Source of the DNA: an uncultured Pelagibacteraceae bacterium
Lineage (GTDB): Bacteria > Pseudomonadota > Alphaproteobacteria > Pelagibacterales > Pelagibacteraceae
Assembly: GCA_902546765.1 (NCBI GenBank)
Contig: CACCLG010000001.1
Location: 116,172 to 180,171 of the forward strand
Reading direction: 5' to 3'
Length of the DNA: 64,000 bases
In this document: positions 42,318-51,644 of the stretch, piece by piece
Layout of the letters: every line of letters begins with the position of its first letter
Numbering within the stretch: the stretch's first letter is position 1
Made by a program: the position numbers and the translations under genes
The notes under the pieces: model-generated
Databases searched by the model: none
What the model saw: the letters and a program-made list of their open reading frames with translations, nothing else
Told to the model about the DNA's origin: nothing

Positions 42318-43169
42318 ATGATTCTTTGGATAGCCTCTTACCCCAAAAGTGGAAATACCTGGGTAAGATCACTAATTTGTGCATATTATCATACAAATAA
42401 TGGTATATTTATAGATGATACATTGTTAAAAAATATTGGACAGTTTCCTGAAAAAAAACATTTTGAAAAATTTGATTACAACATTTCAGTTCCTGGCGAT
42501 ACAGCTAAATTTTGGATAAAAGCTCAAGAGTTTATTAATCTAGACGGAAAATTCAGATTTTTTAAAACGCATAACTTTTTAGGAAAAATTAATAACACAC
42601 AATTTACGAATGAAGAAAATACTTTAGGTGCAATATATATTTTAAGAGATCCAAGAAATGTAATTACTTCTGTTAAAAATCATTTTGAAATGACTTATGA
42701 GGAATCTTTAGACTTCATGCTTAATGAAAGGAAATTCACTTATGATTATTTCAAAAAAAATGATTATGGTGATTTTCAGTTTTTAAGCTCATGGGAAAAG
42801 AATTATCAAACCTGGATAAATAATAAAATGTTTCCAACATTAGTTATTAAATATGAAGATTTAATTAATAATACTTATTACGAGTTCGAAAAAATTATAA
42901 ATTTTATAGATAATCTAATTAAGAAAAAAAATGAATTTAATAAAAAAAAAGCGCTTAATGCTCTATCAAGCACTAATTTTTCAAACTTAAAGAATATTGA
43001 GAATACAAAAGGTTTTTCAGAATCCTTACACTCAAAAAAAAACAATAAAAAAATACCTTTTTTTCATTTAGGACCTGAAAATAATTGGGAAAATAAGTTG
43101 GAAAAAGATTTTAAAGTTACAGTAAATGAAGTATTTAAAAAGAACTTGAGAGAATTACATTATTTATAA
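42318..43169 (+). CDS. Sulfotransferase domain protein
   Basis: ILWIASYPKSGNTWVRSLI (PAPS-binding P-loop), YILRDPRNVITSVKNHFEM. Confidence 0.88.
   Translation: MILWIASYPKSGNTWVRSLICAYYHTNNGIFIDDTLLKNIGQFPEKKHFEKFDYNISVPGDTAKFWIKAQEFINLDGKFRFFKTHNFLGKINNTQFTNEENTLGAIYILRDPRNVITSVKNHFEMTYEESLDFMLNERKFTYDYFKKNDYGDFQFLSSWEKNYQTWINNKMFPTLVIKYEDLINNTYYEFEKIINFIDNLIKKKNEFNKKKALNALSSTNFSNLKNIENTKGFSESLHSKKNNKKIPFFHLGPENNWENKLEKDFKVTVNEVFKKNLRELHYL
42342..42360 (+). repeat. 19-bp direct repeat copy 1 (sulfotransferase P-loop region)
   Basis: CCCAAAAGTGGAAATACCT identical to 43369-43387. Confidence 0.9.
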
Positions 43170-43237
43170 TTTTTTTTAGCAAATTTTGCCTCTTGCTTAA
43201 AAGAGAAAAAACTACTACTTTTAAATTAATGTATTAA

Positions 43238-43312
43238 GCGGGCATAGCTCAGTGGTAGAGCGTCTCGTTGCCAACGAGAAGGTCGTGGGTTCGAGTCCCA
43301 TTGCCCGCTCCA
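43238..43312 (+). tRNA. tRNA-Gly(GCC)
   Basis: Cloverleaf GCGGGCA...TGCCCGCTCCA, anticodon GCC in TTGCCAA loop, T arm GGTTCGAGTCC, encoded CCA. Confidence 0.95.
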
Positions 43313-43344
43313 TAAAATTAAAAAATTGAAAATAATATCTACAA

Positions 43345-44187
43345 ATGATTATTTGGATTGCTTCCTATCCCAAAAGTGGAAATACCTATTTACGATCATT
43401 CTTAAGCTCATATTACTTTAGTAAAAATGGAAAATTTGACTTTAGTTTGCTTGAAAATATTAAAAATTTTCCAGGGATACATTATTCAAAAAATAGATCA
43501 GATAGCAATCTTGAAGCTAGCAGAAATTGGATTGTCAATCAAAATTATTTTTTTGAGAAAGAAAAACTAAACTTTTTAAAAACACATAACTCGATGAAAC
43601 TTTTTGAAGGAAACAAATTTACAACTAAGGATCAAACTATTGGTGCAGTATATATATATAGAGATCCAAGAAATATTATAACATCATTAAAAAATCATTA
43701 TTCAATGAATTACCAAAATGCCTTCGATTTTATGACAGACGATAAAAGCTTCATAATTCAAGACTCATATGACAATGACAAAAGTAATTTTACCTACCTG
43801 GGTTCTTGGGAAAGTCATTATAAATCTTGGTTTTCTATTAAAGATTTTAGGATAATGTTGATTAAATATGAAGATCTTCAAGATAGAAAGTTTGAAATTT
43901 TTCTTGACCTTGTGAAATTTGTAAATTTTTTGGCAGATAAAAATGAAAAAGTTAATGAAAAAAAATTAGAAAAATCTATAAAGTCAACTAATTTTTCTGT
44001 TTTAAAAAACAGTGAGAGGAATCATGGTTTTGTTGAATCTGTAAAGTCTAAAATAAGCGGTCAAAAAGTAAATTTTTTTAATTTGGGTTTTAACAATAGG
44101 TGGAAAAAAAACTTACCTCAAGATTTTCAAATAAGTATGAGTGATCATTTTAAAGAAGACTTGAAATTTCTTAAATACTGGGGATAA
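43345..44187 (+). CDS. Sulfotransferase domain protein, paralog of 42318-43169
   Basis: IIWIASYPKSGNTYLRSFL, YIYRDPRNIITSLKNHYSMN. Confidence 0.88.
   Translation: MIIWIASYPKSGNTYLRSFLSSYYFSKNGKFDFSLLENIKNFPGIHYSKNRSDSNLEASRNWIVNQNYFFEKEKLNFLKTHNSMKLFEGNKFTTKDQTIGAVYIYRDPRNIITSLKNHYSMNYQNAFDFMTDDKSFIIQDSYDNDKSNFTYLGSWESHYKSWFSIKDFRIMLIKYEDLQDRKFEIFLDLVKFVNFLADKNEKVNEKKLEKSIKSTNFSVLKNSERNHGFVESVKSKISGQKVNFFNLGFNNRWKKNLPQDFQISMSDHFKEDLKFLKYWG
43369..43387 (+). repeat. 19-bp direct repeat copy 2 (sulfotransferase P-loop region)
   Basis: CCCAAAAGTGGAAATACCT identical to 42342-42360. Confidence 0.9.
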
Positions 44188-44194
44188 ATAACGT

Positions 44195-44539
44195 ATGTCA
44201 GATTTAGCCGAAAAAAAATGTGTACCTTGTGAAGGAAATATTCCTCCGTTTAAATTAGAGGAAATACACAACTATTTAAAAAAAGTTGATGGCTGGTCAG
44301 TTAAAGAAGATGGCTTGGATGGGTATCACTTAACAAAAGACTTTAAATTTGAAAATTTTTTAAAAAGTCAGGACTTTGTCAATAAAGTTGGAGAAATAGC
44401 GGAAGAAGAGGGACATCACCCAGATATATGGTTTGGATGGGGTTACGCTAAAATAAAAATATATACCCATGCCATAAAAGGTTTAGCTGAAAGTGATTTT
44501 ATATTGGCTGCTAAAATTGACAAAATTTCTAATGCTTAA
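44195..44539 (+). CDS. phhB: Pterin-4a-carbinolamine dehydratase
   Basis: EGHHPDIWFGWGYAKIKIYTHAIKGLAESDFILAAKID. Confidence 0.92.
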   Translation: MSDLAEKKCVPCEGNIPPFKLEEIHNYLKKVDGWSVKEDGLDGYHLTKDFKFENFLKSQDFVNKVGEIAEEEGHHPDIWFGWGYAKIKIYTHAIKGLAESDFILAAKIDKISNA

Positions 44540-46070
44540 AGTGACGTGTTTTTGAAAATACAAGTACAGTCTCTGTTTCATTAGCATATTTGATAATTTC
44601 TTTATCCCTAATTGAGCCAGAAGGTTGAATAACTGCACTTACACCTGCTTGAACTAAAGTTTCAATTCCATCTACAAAAGGAAAAAAGGCATCAGAAGCA
44701 GCAACTACTTGATCACTCTCTTTAATTTTTTGAAAGTTATTCATTTTATCAATTGCAATTTTACAACTATCCAGGCGGCTTGGTTGACCTGATCCTATTC
44801 CAATTGTTCTATTATTAGAAGTAAGTACAATTGCATTAGATTTTACATGTCTGCAAACATTTAGGGCAAACATTAGCTCTCTAAATATTTTAGACGAGGG
44901 TTTTTTTTTAGAAACAACTTGAAAATTTTTACTCTCAAACTTCTTATTATCAGGTGATTGTATGAGTAGAGAGTTAAAATTTGATACAATACTATTTATG
45001 CTTTCTAATTTAATTTTTGAAGAATCTATTATTCTTAAATTTTTCCTTTTTTTTAAAATTCTAACAGCATCTTTCTCATAACTATTTCCAATTACTACTT
45101 CAAAAAAAGTTTTAGATAATTCAACTGCTAGTTTGGTATTAATTTTAAAATTACAAGAAACAATTCCACCAAAAGCACTTATAGGATCTGAAATTAGCGC
45201 TTCCTTAAAACTACTAACTTTGTTTTTGTTAATTGATACACCACAAGGATTTGCGTGTTTAACAATTACTGTACCAACCCCAGCCGGTAATGATTTTGAT
45301 GCGTTTAGTGCTGCATATATATCGTTATAGTTATTATAACTGAGTCTTTTTCCATGCAACTGATCTAAATTTGTTGATAAAGAATAGCTATATATTGAAG
45401 CAATTTGATGCGGGTTTTCTCCATATCTAAGTTTTTCAACTAGATTTGTTGATATTACTTTTTTAACTGGAAAACTTGTCTTATTTTTTTCTAAAAAGTA
45501 ATTGGAAATCATTGCATCGTAAGATGCAGTTTCAGTAAAAGCTTCCTCAGACATTTGTTGTCTAAAAGATAATGAAGTTGATCCTTTATTTTCATTTAAT
45601 TCCGATATTAATTTTTCGTATTGACCCAATTTTGTGATAATTGTGACATCTTTATAATTTTTTGCTGCCGCTCTAACCATTGTTGGTCCACCAATATCTA
45701 TATTTTCTATAATTTTATTGTGATTTGTATTTTCATTAACCGCTTTCTCGAATGGGTAAAAATTTACTATTACTAAATCTATATTTTCAAAATTATAAAA
45801 TTTCATAGCAAGTTTGTGAGATTTTTTATTTCTCTCATTTAAAATTCCAGCATGAATTTTTGGGTGCAAGGTTTTCACTCTTCCATCAAGCATTTCTGGA
45901 AATTTTGTAAAATTTGAAACCTCATTACATTTAAAACCATGTTTTTTTATTTCTTTAAATGTTCCACCAGTGCTTATAATTTTTATCCCAAATTTTTTAA
46001 GAACTGTTAAGATTTTTCTTAAGTTATGTTTATCTGAAACTGAAATTAGAGCTTGTGAAATTTTTTTCAT
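44529..46070 (-). CDS. purH: Bifunctional AICAR formyltransferase/IMP cyclohydrolase
   Basis: ALISVSDKHNLRKI, GGTFKEIKKHG, LRYGENPHQIASIY, VKHANPCGV. Confidence 0.97.
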   Translation of the reverse strand: MKKISQALISVSDKHNLRKILTVLKKFGIKIISTGGTFKEIKKHGFKCNEVSNFTKFPEMLDGRVKTLHPKIHAGILNERNKKSHKLAMKFYNFENIDLVIVNFYPFEKAVNENTNHNKIIENIDIGGPTMVRAAAKNYKDVTIITKLGQYEKLISELNENKGSTSLSFRQQMSEEAFTETASYDAMISNYFLEKNKTSFPVKKVISTNLVEKLRYGENPHQIASIYSYSLSTNLDQLHGKRLSYNNYNDIYAALNASKSLPAGVGTVIVKHANPCGVSINKNKVSSFKEALISDPISAFGGIVSCNFKINTKLAVELSKTFFEVVIGNSYEKDAVRILKKRKNLRIIDSSKIKLESINSIVSNFNSLLIQSPDNKKFESKNFQVVSKKKPSSKIFRELMFALNVCRHVKSNAIVLTSNNRTIGIGSGQPSRLDSCKIAIDKMNNFQKIKESDQVVAASDAFFPFVDGIETLVQAGVSAVIQPSGSIRDKEIIKYANETETVLVFSKTRHFKH

Positions 46071-47698
46071 TCAATTTTAGTTATTTCCCATTTTATCACT
46101 TGATCATCTTTTTCAGTCAAACCATAAATAAAAATATTTTGATTTTCTAAATAATCATTTTTATTACCAAAATATAATCCAGTTTCAACATCAATAGACC
46201 CATTTACTGAATAAAATCTCCAAGCAGAATTTTCAAGTTCAATTAGTATTGTATTTTTATCCTGAGTCTTTGTTACTTTCGTTGTTGGCATTAAATGAAA
46301 TCTAATATCAAAATTTGTAGGTATAAAATTTTTATTTTTAATAAGTTTATCTGTACCTACAAATTTATTTTTTTCCGGAAAAAATTCTAATGATCTTTCA
46401 TGAATAGTTCCATAATTTTTTAAATATCCATCATGAGAACATTTAATTAGCCAATAATTCTTTTCGCATACGATATTTTTATTAAAGGTATTGAAATTTA
46501 ATTTATTTAATATTTTATTTCTAAAATTTTTCTTAAAAGAAACAATAGAGTTGTTATTTAATATCAAAGTAGAGTGTGCTGCTGTTGATCTTGAAATTAA
46601 ATTCAATTTGTTTTTTAAATTTTGATAATACCCTGAATTACAAATTATTTTTCTTCCTTTATATATTGCTTCAAATGAAAGAGGCCCACTTTGGTAATTT
46701 TCAGAAAATTTATTTTCTGGAGCAGTACCAATGTCCACTCCTAAAATTACGTTTTTATTTTTTAAAATGCCGTATCCACCTAATTCTCTTTTTTCACTTT
46801 TAAAAGAGTATTTTTGATAATCTAGATAAACGTCAAAATCTTCTAAATTGCTGTTATGATTGCCATTAAATAATAAACTTTGTTTTACTGAACCCCAAAC
46901 AAAGTTATACCCTTTGCCCAAGTGAAAAATTATTTCATCGAGATATCTAGGGATTTCATTGGATGATTCTTTCAAAAACTCTCTTAAAAGAATAAAATAC
47001 TTTAAGTAGAATACCAGTTGTCTAATATTTCTCGATTTTGGAAAATATTCTGTGTCGAAGCAGTAAGTAATTATTTTTTTTAATAGCTCTAGTCCAAAAT
47101 CTAAATATTTTTCATCATTATAAGATATACCTGCTAAAATAATTGCAGAACATCCAATTAATTTATCATGGTAATTGTCTGATCTTTTTATTTCATTAAT
47201 TAAATGATTTATCTGTTTAAAAATTATCTTAGTAAATTTTTCTTTATATATTTTATCTCCTTCATCGTATGTTAATTGTGAATTCGTGATCCATGAAATA
47301 ATTCTTCTTGATAAAGTATCGATTTCCCACAAATTATCATTATATTTTTGATTACTCTCAATCCATTTATTTATTATTGATATACAAATTTTTTTAGAGG
47401 ACTTTAAATCAACTGAAAAAAGCCAAAAAAAATTATTTAATTTTTTATAGTCCTTATAAGAAAGTTTATTTACTTCCCAAATTTTGTCTGTTTCAAAATC
47501 TTCAATTTTATTTTTTGTTTTTTCATATTTTGCAATCGATCCCAAAATTTTTAAGGAAGGTTTATAAGTTAATGCTTTAAGATTTTTTGATGAGATTTTC
47601 TTGTCGTAAATAGCAGAATTTAAATAAATTTTTCTTATTTTTTTTAAAACTTGATAAAGTGATTGATTAATAATTAGAGTGAAATTATTCAATTTCAT
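46067..47698 (-). CDS. Heparinase II/III family protein
   Basis: GYGILKNKNVILGVDIG...SGPLSFEAIYKGRKIICNSGYYQN...RSTAAHSTLILNN. Confidence 0.82.
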   Translation of the reverse strand: MKLNNFTLIINQSLYQVLKKIRKIYLNSAIYDKKISSKNLKALTYKPSLKILGSIAKYEKTKNKIEDFETDKIWEVNKLSYKDYKKLNNFFWLFSVDLKSSKKICISIINKWIESNQKYNDNLWEIDTLSRRIISWITNSQLTYDEGDKIYKEKFTKIIFKQINHLINEIKRSDNYHDKLIGCSAIILAGISYNDEKYLDFGLELLKKIITYCFDTEYFPKSRNIRQLVFYLKYFILLREFLKESSNEIPRYLDEIIFHLGKGYNFVWGSVKQSLLFNGNHNSNLEDFDVYLDYQKYSFKSEKRELGGYGILKNKNVILGVDIGTAPENKFSENYQSGPLSFEAIYKGRKIICNSGYYQNLKNKLNLISRSTAAHSTLILNNNSIVSFKKNFRNKILNKLNFNTFNKNIVCEKNYWLIKCSHDGYLKNYGTIHERSLEFFPEKNKFVGTDKLIKNKNFIPTNFDIRFHLMPTTKVTKTQDKNTILIELENSAWRFYSVNGSIDVETGLYFGNKNDYLENQNIFIYGLTEKDDQVIKWEITKIE

Positions 47699-47699
47699 T

Positions 47700-48359
47700 T
47701 TACACTAATCTTAGTGTCTCAATATTTTTTTTAATGTCCCCTCTATTTTCTTTAAAAATTGTAGTACCAGAGACTAATATGTTTGCTCCAGCATTTAGAA
47801 TATCTTTGGAGTTTGAAAAATTAACCCCACCATCAACCTCAATATCAAAATTATAATTATTTTTTTCTTTTATTTCATTGAGTGATTTTATTTTATCCAA
47901 TACCTCTGGTATAAATTTTTGACCTCCAAAACCAGGAAATACGCTCATTATTAATACCAAGTCAATGTTGTCTAAGTAGTCGAATATTGTTTTAATTTCT
48001 GTATCAGGATTTAATGAAACACCTACTTTTTTATCCAAACTTTTTATTAATGATATTGTTTCTTTCATACTCTCCGTTGCTTCTGGATGAAATGTAATAA
48101 TATCAGCCCCAGCATCTGAAAAGTCTTTTATATATTTATGCACTGGAGATATCATTAAGTGTACATCAAACTCCAATGAACAATGTTTTCTAAGTGCCTT
48201 AATGACTGGTGGACCAATTGTGAGATTAGGAACGAAATGTCCATCCATCACATCAACGTGGATCATGTCTGCCCCACCTTCCTCAAGACGTTTTATTTCA
48301 TTAGCCAATTGACTAAAATCTGCTGATAAAATGGATGGTGAAATTTGAATTTTTTTCAT
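47700..48359 (-). CDS. rpe: Ribulose-phosphate 3-epimerase
   Basis: ISPSILSADFSQL, MIHVDVMDGHFVPNLTIGP, SVFPGFGGQKFIPEVL; start at internal Met (MKKIQISPS). Confidence 0.96.
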   Translation of the reverse strand: MKKIQISPSILSADFSQLANEIKRLEEGGADMIHVDVMDGHFVPNLTIGPPVIKALRKHCSLEFDVHLMISPVHKYIKDFSDAGADIITFHPEATESMKETISLIKSLDKKVGVSLNPDTEIKTIFDYLDNIDLVLIMSVFPGFGGQKFIPEVLDKIKSLNEIKEKNNYNFDIEVDGGVNFSNSKDILNAGANILVSGTTIFKENRGDIKKNIETLRLV

Positions 48360-48386
48360 TAGTGCTAGGTTTACTAGTACCAATTT

Positions 48387-48743
48387 TTAAAATTTAATTG
48401 AATTAAAAAATTGATAGATTTGTCTTGAAATTTCACTTTCAAGAGGAAAAGATAACATTCCCATCACAGAATAACCCAATATCCAAGGCATTAAATAAAA
48501 TCTAATCATATAAAAAAACCAAGCGACATATAATGGTACCAGAGGCCCAATTATAAAAGAAGGTGTTATTGGTTTAAATACATTAATCAAAGGATTTGTA
48601 TATTTAACAAAAACTTTCATGAAAAAAAACTCAGAGTCTTCACGTTGGAAAATATTCATTGCAACTCTTCCAATCAAGGTCCACATAATTATCCCAAGCA
48701 AATAATCTATAAAATAGATTAAAGGATGAAAGTTTGCAGACAT
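48387..48743 (-). CDS. YggT-like small membrane protein
   Basis: LLGIIMWTLIGRVAMNIF...YTNPLINVFKPITPSFIIGPLVPLYVAWFF. Confidence 0.5.
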   Translation of the reverse strand: MSANFHPLIYFIDYLLGIIMWTLIGRVAMNIFQREDSEFFFMKVFVKYTNPLINVFKPITPSFIIGPLVPLYVAWFFYMIRFYLMPWILGYSVMGMLSFPLESEISRQIYQFFNSIKF

Positions 48744-48776
48744 TTAAAATTTATATTGGATAAATAGTTGAAATTA

Positions 48777-48801
48777 AAGGGGCGAAATTAATCGCCCCTT
48801 A
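48777..48801 (-). terminator. Stem-loop terminator downstream of the symporter gene
   Basis: AAGGGGCGA-AATTAA-TCGCCCCTT 9-bp stem just past the minus-strand stop at 48814; only a weak T tract. Confidence 0.65.
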
Positions 48802-48813
48802 AAAAAAGTTTAA

Positions 48814-50625
48814 TTAGTGTTGTTTACCAAGAATTGATTTACCACTTGGTACACGTACGTTATCAACCATTTTTTGAGTAGCTTTATCTGGCTCTTGTGT
48901 CATTAAACTTACAATGACCATAGAAACTAAACTTACAGCTGATCCAAAGATACCAAATGTCAATTGTGTAATACCTAGGAAACCACTTCCACCACTTCGT
49001 ACCCAAACTAAGTACCAAGCACCTGAAACTAAACCTAAGATCATTCCAGCAATTGCACCTTGTCTGTTGGCTCTCTTCCACCATACACCTAGTACAAGTG
49101 GGAAGAACAATCCAGACATCGCAAAGTCAAATGCCCAAATAACCGAACCTAAGATACCTTGTATCTCCATCGCTGCGATAGTTGCTCCAGCAAAACCAAT
49201 CACTACAAGTAATACCCTTGCAACAACTAGTCTCTTTGCAGTTTCCGCTTTTGGATCAATGATTTTGTAGTAAACATCATGTGATATAGCGTTTGCAATC
49301 GCTAGAATTAAACCATCAGCTGTTGACATGGCAGCAGCCATACCTCCAGCAGCAACCAGACCCGAAATTACATATGGTAATCCTGCGATCTCTGGAGTTG
49401 CTAATACAACGGCTTTACCACCCATGAAGAACTCGTTTAATTCAACAGTCCCATTTCCGTTAAAATCGCTGATAAACATCAAGTTTGCTTGGTTCCAGTT
49501 TTGATACCAATCTATCGCTTGAACTTCTGCTATTGATTTACCGATTATACCAGTTGATAAAGTTGGATCAATCAATGACAACTTAGAAAGTGTAGCTAAC
49601 ATTGGAGCAGAAGAATAAAGTAAGAAGATAAAGAATAATGACCAACCTACTGATTTTCTAGCTGCTTTTACGCTTGGAGTAGTGAAGTATCTCATCATAA
49701 CGTGTGGTAATGAAGCTGTTCCCATCATCATTGCCAATGCTAATGAAATAAATGCCCAAGGTGTAGCGTTAACTGCAGAGTGAGCTTTAGTTATTCCTGC
49801 TAAGCCTTTTGGTACCAAAGCAAGATCTTCCTTAGAATTTGCAACGAAACCAAATTGCTGTTCAAGTTCACCAATTCTAGCAACCTCATCAGCTAACATG
49901 AAGTGAGGGAAGAACCCTGCACCCATTTTGTTACTGATCCAGAATACTGGAAGCAGGTAAGCTATAATTAGCACGATATATTGTGCAACTTGTGTCCAAG
50001 TTACTCCTCTCATACCACCTAACATTGAACATAATAAGATACTTATTAATCCAATATAAACAGCGTACTGAAATGGAATATCAAGTGCAACAGATGCAAT
50101 AGTACCTGTAGCGTTAATTTGAGCTGTTACATAAGTGAACGATGCAACAGTTAAAACAACCACCGCACAGAACCTAGCTAAATTACCACCGTATCTTGTA
50201 CCTATAAAATCTGGGACTGTGTAACAGCCAAATTTTCTTAAGTATGGTGCTAATAAGGATGCAACAAGCACGTAACCACCAGTCCAACCTACAAGTAGAG
50301 CCATATAACCATAACCTTTAAAGTAAATACCACCTGCCATTGCAACGAATGAAGCACCAGACATCCAGTCTGCTGCTGTGGCCATTCCATTGAACACTGT
50401 TGGTACTTGCCTTCCAGCTACGTAATAAGCATCTGCTTGGGCTGTTCGTGATAGATAACCAATTAATGCATAGATGAATACTGTAAATGCAACAAAAGCG
50501 ATACCTATCGCTTTAGCAGACATACCCATCTGTTCAGCAATTGCCATGATGACTATGAAACCTATAAATCCTCCAGTATAAATTCCATAAACTCTTGGCA
50601 AATTATCTATAAAACTACCTTTCAT
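48814..50625 (-). CDS. actP: Sodium:solute symporter, large subunit (cation/acetate symporter-like)
   Basis: SSS-family TMs: AADWMSGASFVAMAGGIYFKGYG, GVTWTQVAQYIVLI, GGMAAAMSTADGLILAIANAISHD; partner small subunit upstream. Confidence 0.88.
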   Translation of the reverse strand: MKGSFIDNLPRVYGIYTGGFIGFIVIMAIAEQMGMSAKAIGIAFVAFTVFIYALIGYLSRTAQADAYYVAGRQVPTVFNGMATAADWMSGASFVAMAGGIYFKGYGYMALLVGWTGGYVLVASLLAPYLRKFGCYTVPDFIGTRYGGNLARFCAVVVLTVASFTYVTAQINATGTIASVALDIPFQYAVYIGLISILLCSMLGGMRGVTWTQVAQYIVLIIAYLLPVFWISNKMGAGFFPHFMLADEVARIGELEQQFGFVANSKEDLALVPKGLAGITKAHSAVNATPWAFISLALAMMMGTASLPHVMMRYFTTPSVKAARKSVGWSLFFIFLLYSSAPMLATLSKLSLIDPTLSTGIIGKSIAEVQAIDWYQNWNQANLMFISDFNGNGTVELNEFFMGGKAVVLATPEIAGLPYVISGLVAAGGMAAAMSTADGLILAIANAISHDVYYKIIDPKAETAKRLVVARVLLVVIGFAGATIAAMEIQGILGSVIWAFDFAMSGLFFPLVLGVWWKRANRQGAIAGMILGLVSGAWYLVWVRSGGSGFLGITQLTFGIFGSAVSLVSMVIVSLMTQEPDKATQKMVDNVRVPSGKSILGKQH

Positions 50626-50885
50626 TATTCGTCCTCTCTTTCGCTAAAGCCGAACTCTTCATCAATTTTTTCTTGCCTATTTGCAAACCAGAAAATTAAA
50701 ATTACAAAGATTCCAAGAGATCCTTGACATGTAAACCAATATGTCCATGGATATCCAAAAGGTCCAGTGACCTCGTTCATTTCAGCTCCAAAGAGAAAGA
50801 TGCCAATTGAGAATACAAACCATATAGCAAGTGTTATAAACAACAAGCCACGGGTTTTTTCCCAATGTTTTGTTTGATTTGACAT
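50625..50885 (-). CDS. DUF4212 small subunit of sodium:solute symporter
   Basis: HWEKTRGLLFITLAIWFVFSIGIFLFGAEMNEVTGPFGYPWTYWFTCQGSLGIFVILIFWFA. Confidence 0.9.
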   Translation of the reverse strand: MSNQTKHWEKTRGLLFITLAIWFVFSIGIFLFGAEMNEVTGPFGYPWTYWFTCQGSLGIFVILIFWFANRQEKIDEEFGFSEREDE

Positions 50886-50896
50886 TTTTACCTCTC

Positions 50897-50916
50897 TATT
50901 AAGTTATAACTTAATA
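50897..50916. promoter_or_regulatory. 20-bp perfect palindrome, candidate operator of the symporter operon
   Basis: TATTAAGTTATAACTTAATA, self-reverse-complementary, 11 bp upstream of the DUF4212 ATG. Confidence 0.55.
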
Positions 50917-51020
50917 AAACCATAACCATTATGAGAGCTTTGAAAAGACTAAAAATTGTACATATAAAGTACTTATTTACTTACTTTTTTAGGGTATAAT
51001 TGACTTATCTCACACAAAAT

Positions 51021-51644
51021 ATGGGAAAATACAAATTAACATGGAAAGATCTCACGCTAAGAGATTTCAAAATATATTTATTCGCTATGTTCAAAGCGTT
51101 TATTCCAAAAAAAAAAATCAAAAATTTAGACCACTTAGAAGAGTTTATTCAAACAAAATCTGCATGGGTAACACAAGTAACTCTGTATAACTATTTAAAA
51201 ACTAGAATGGGAACGAGATATGTGCTTCATTTTGAAAATGATGTTTTTATGGGATCAGTTAATCTTGCAAAATGGAATATTTATTCGGTATCTTTGCAGG
51301 ATTTAACTTTTTTTACATTCTCATATTTAAATGTAAATTTTAACTTTCAGGAAATAAGTAAAGCAAAAGAAATATTCAATAAGATTTTAGATGATGAGAT
51401 TTCAAATAAGATGCCATTGGACATCATTGAGACGGCTAGAAAAAGTTTTGATGAAAGGTTAGAAAAAATTAATTGGAATGAATATTATCAAGATTTGCCA
51501 TTCAATCCTAGCGCTTTATCATTATATAAATGGGCCCCAATAGCAGAAGAGTTGAAAACTTTAGATCGACAGATTGTACTCAATTCAATGATTTTAAAAT
51601 GGGATATTATAAAAAAAGAATTTGTAAGTTTAATTCAATTTTAA
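51021..51644 (+). CDS. Conserved protein of unknown function
   Basis: ORF with a consensus TATAAT (50995-51000) just upstream of ATG 51021; listed TTG 51000 overlaps that box. Confidence 0.65.
   Translation: MGKYKLTWKDLTLRDFKIYLFAMFKAFIPKKKIKNLDHLEEFIQTKSAWVTQVTLYNYLKTRMGTRYVLHFENDVFMGSVNLAKWNIYSVSLQDLTFFTFSYLNVNFNFQEISKAKEIFNKILDDEISNKMPLDIIETARKSFDERLEKINWNEYYQDLPFNPSALSLYKWAPIAEELKTLDRQIVLNSMILKWDIIKKEFVSLIQF

Noticed and set aside
48914-49270. 118-aa + strand ORF antisense to the symporter gene
   Set aside because: Shadow ORF opposite a strongly supported SSS gene; composition (many K/P/T/I) is typical of antisense frames and no domain motif is visible
51000-51020. TTG at 51000 as start of the unknown gene
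   Set aside because: It directly overlaps/abuts the TATAAT box at 50995-51000; ATG 51021 is a better start
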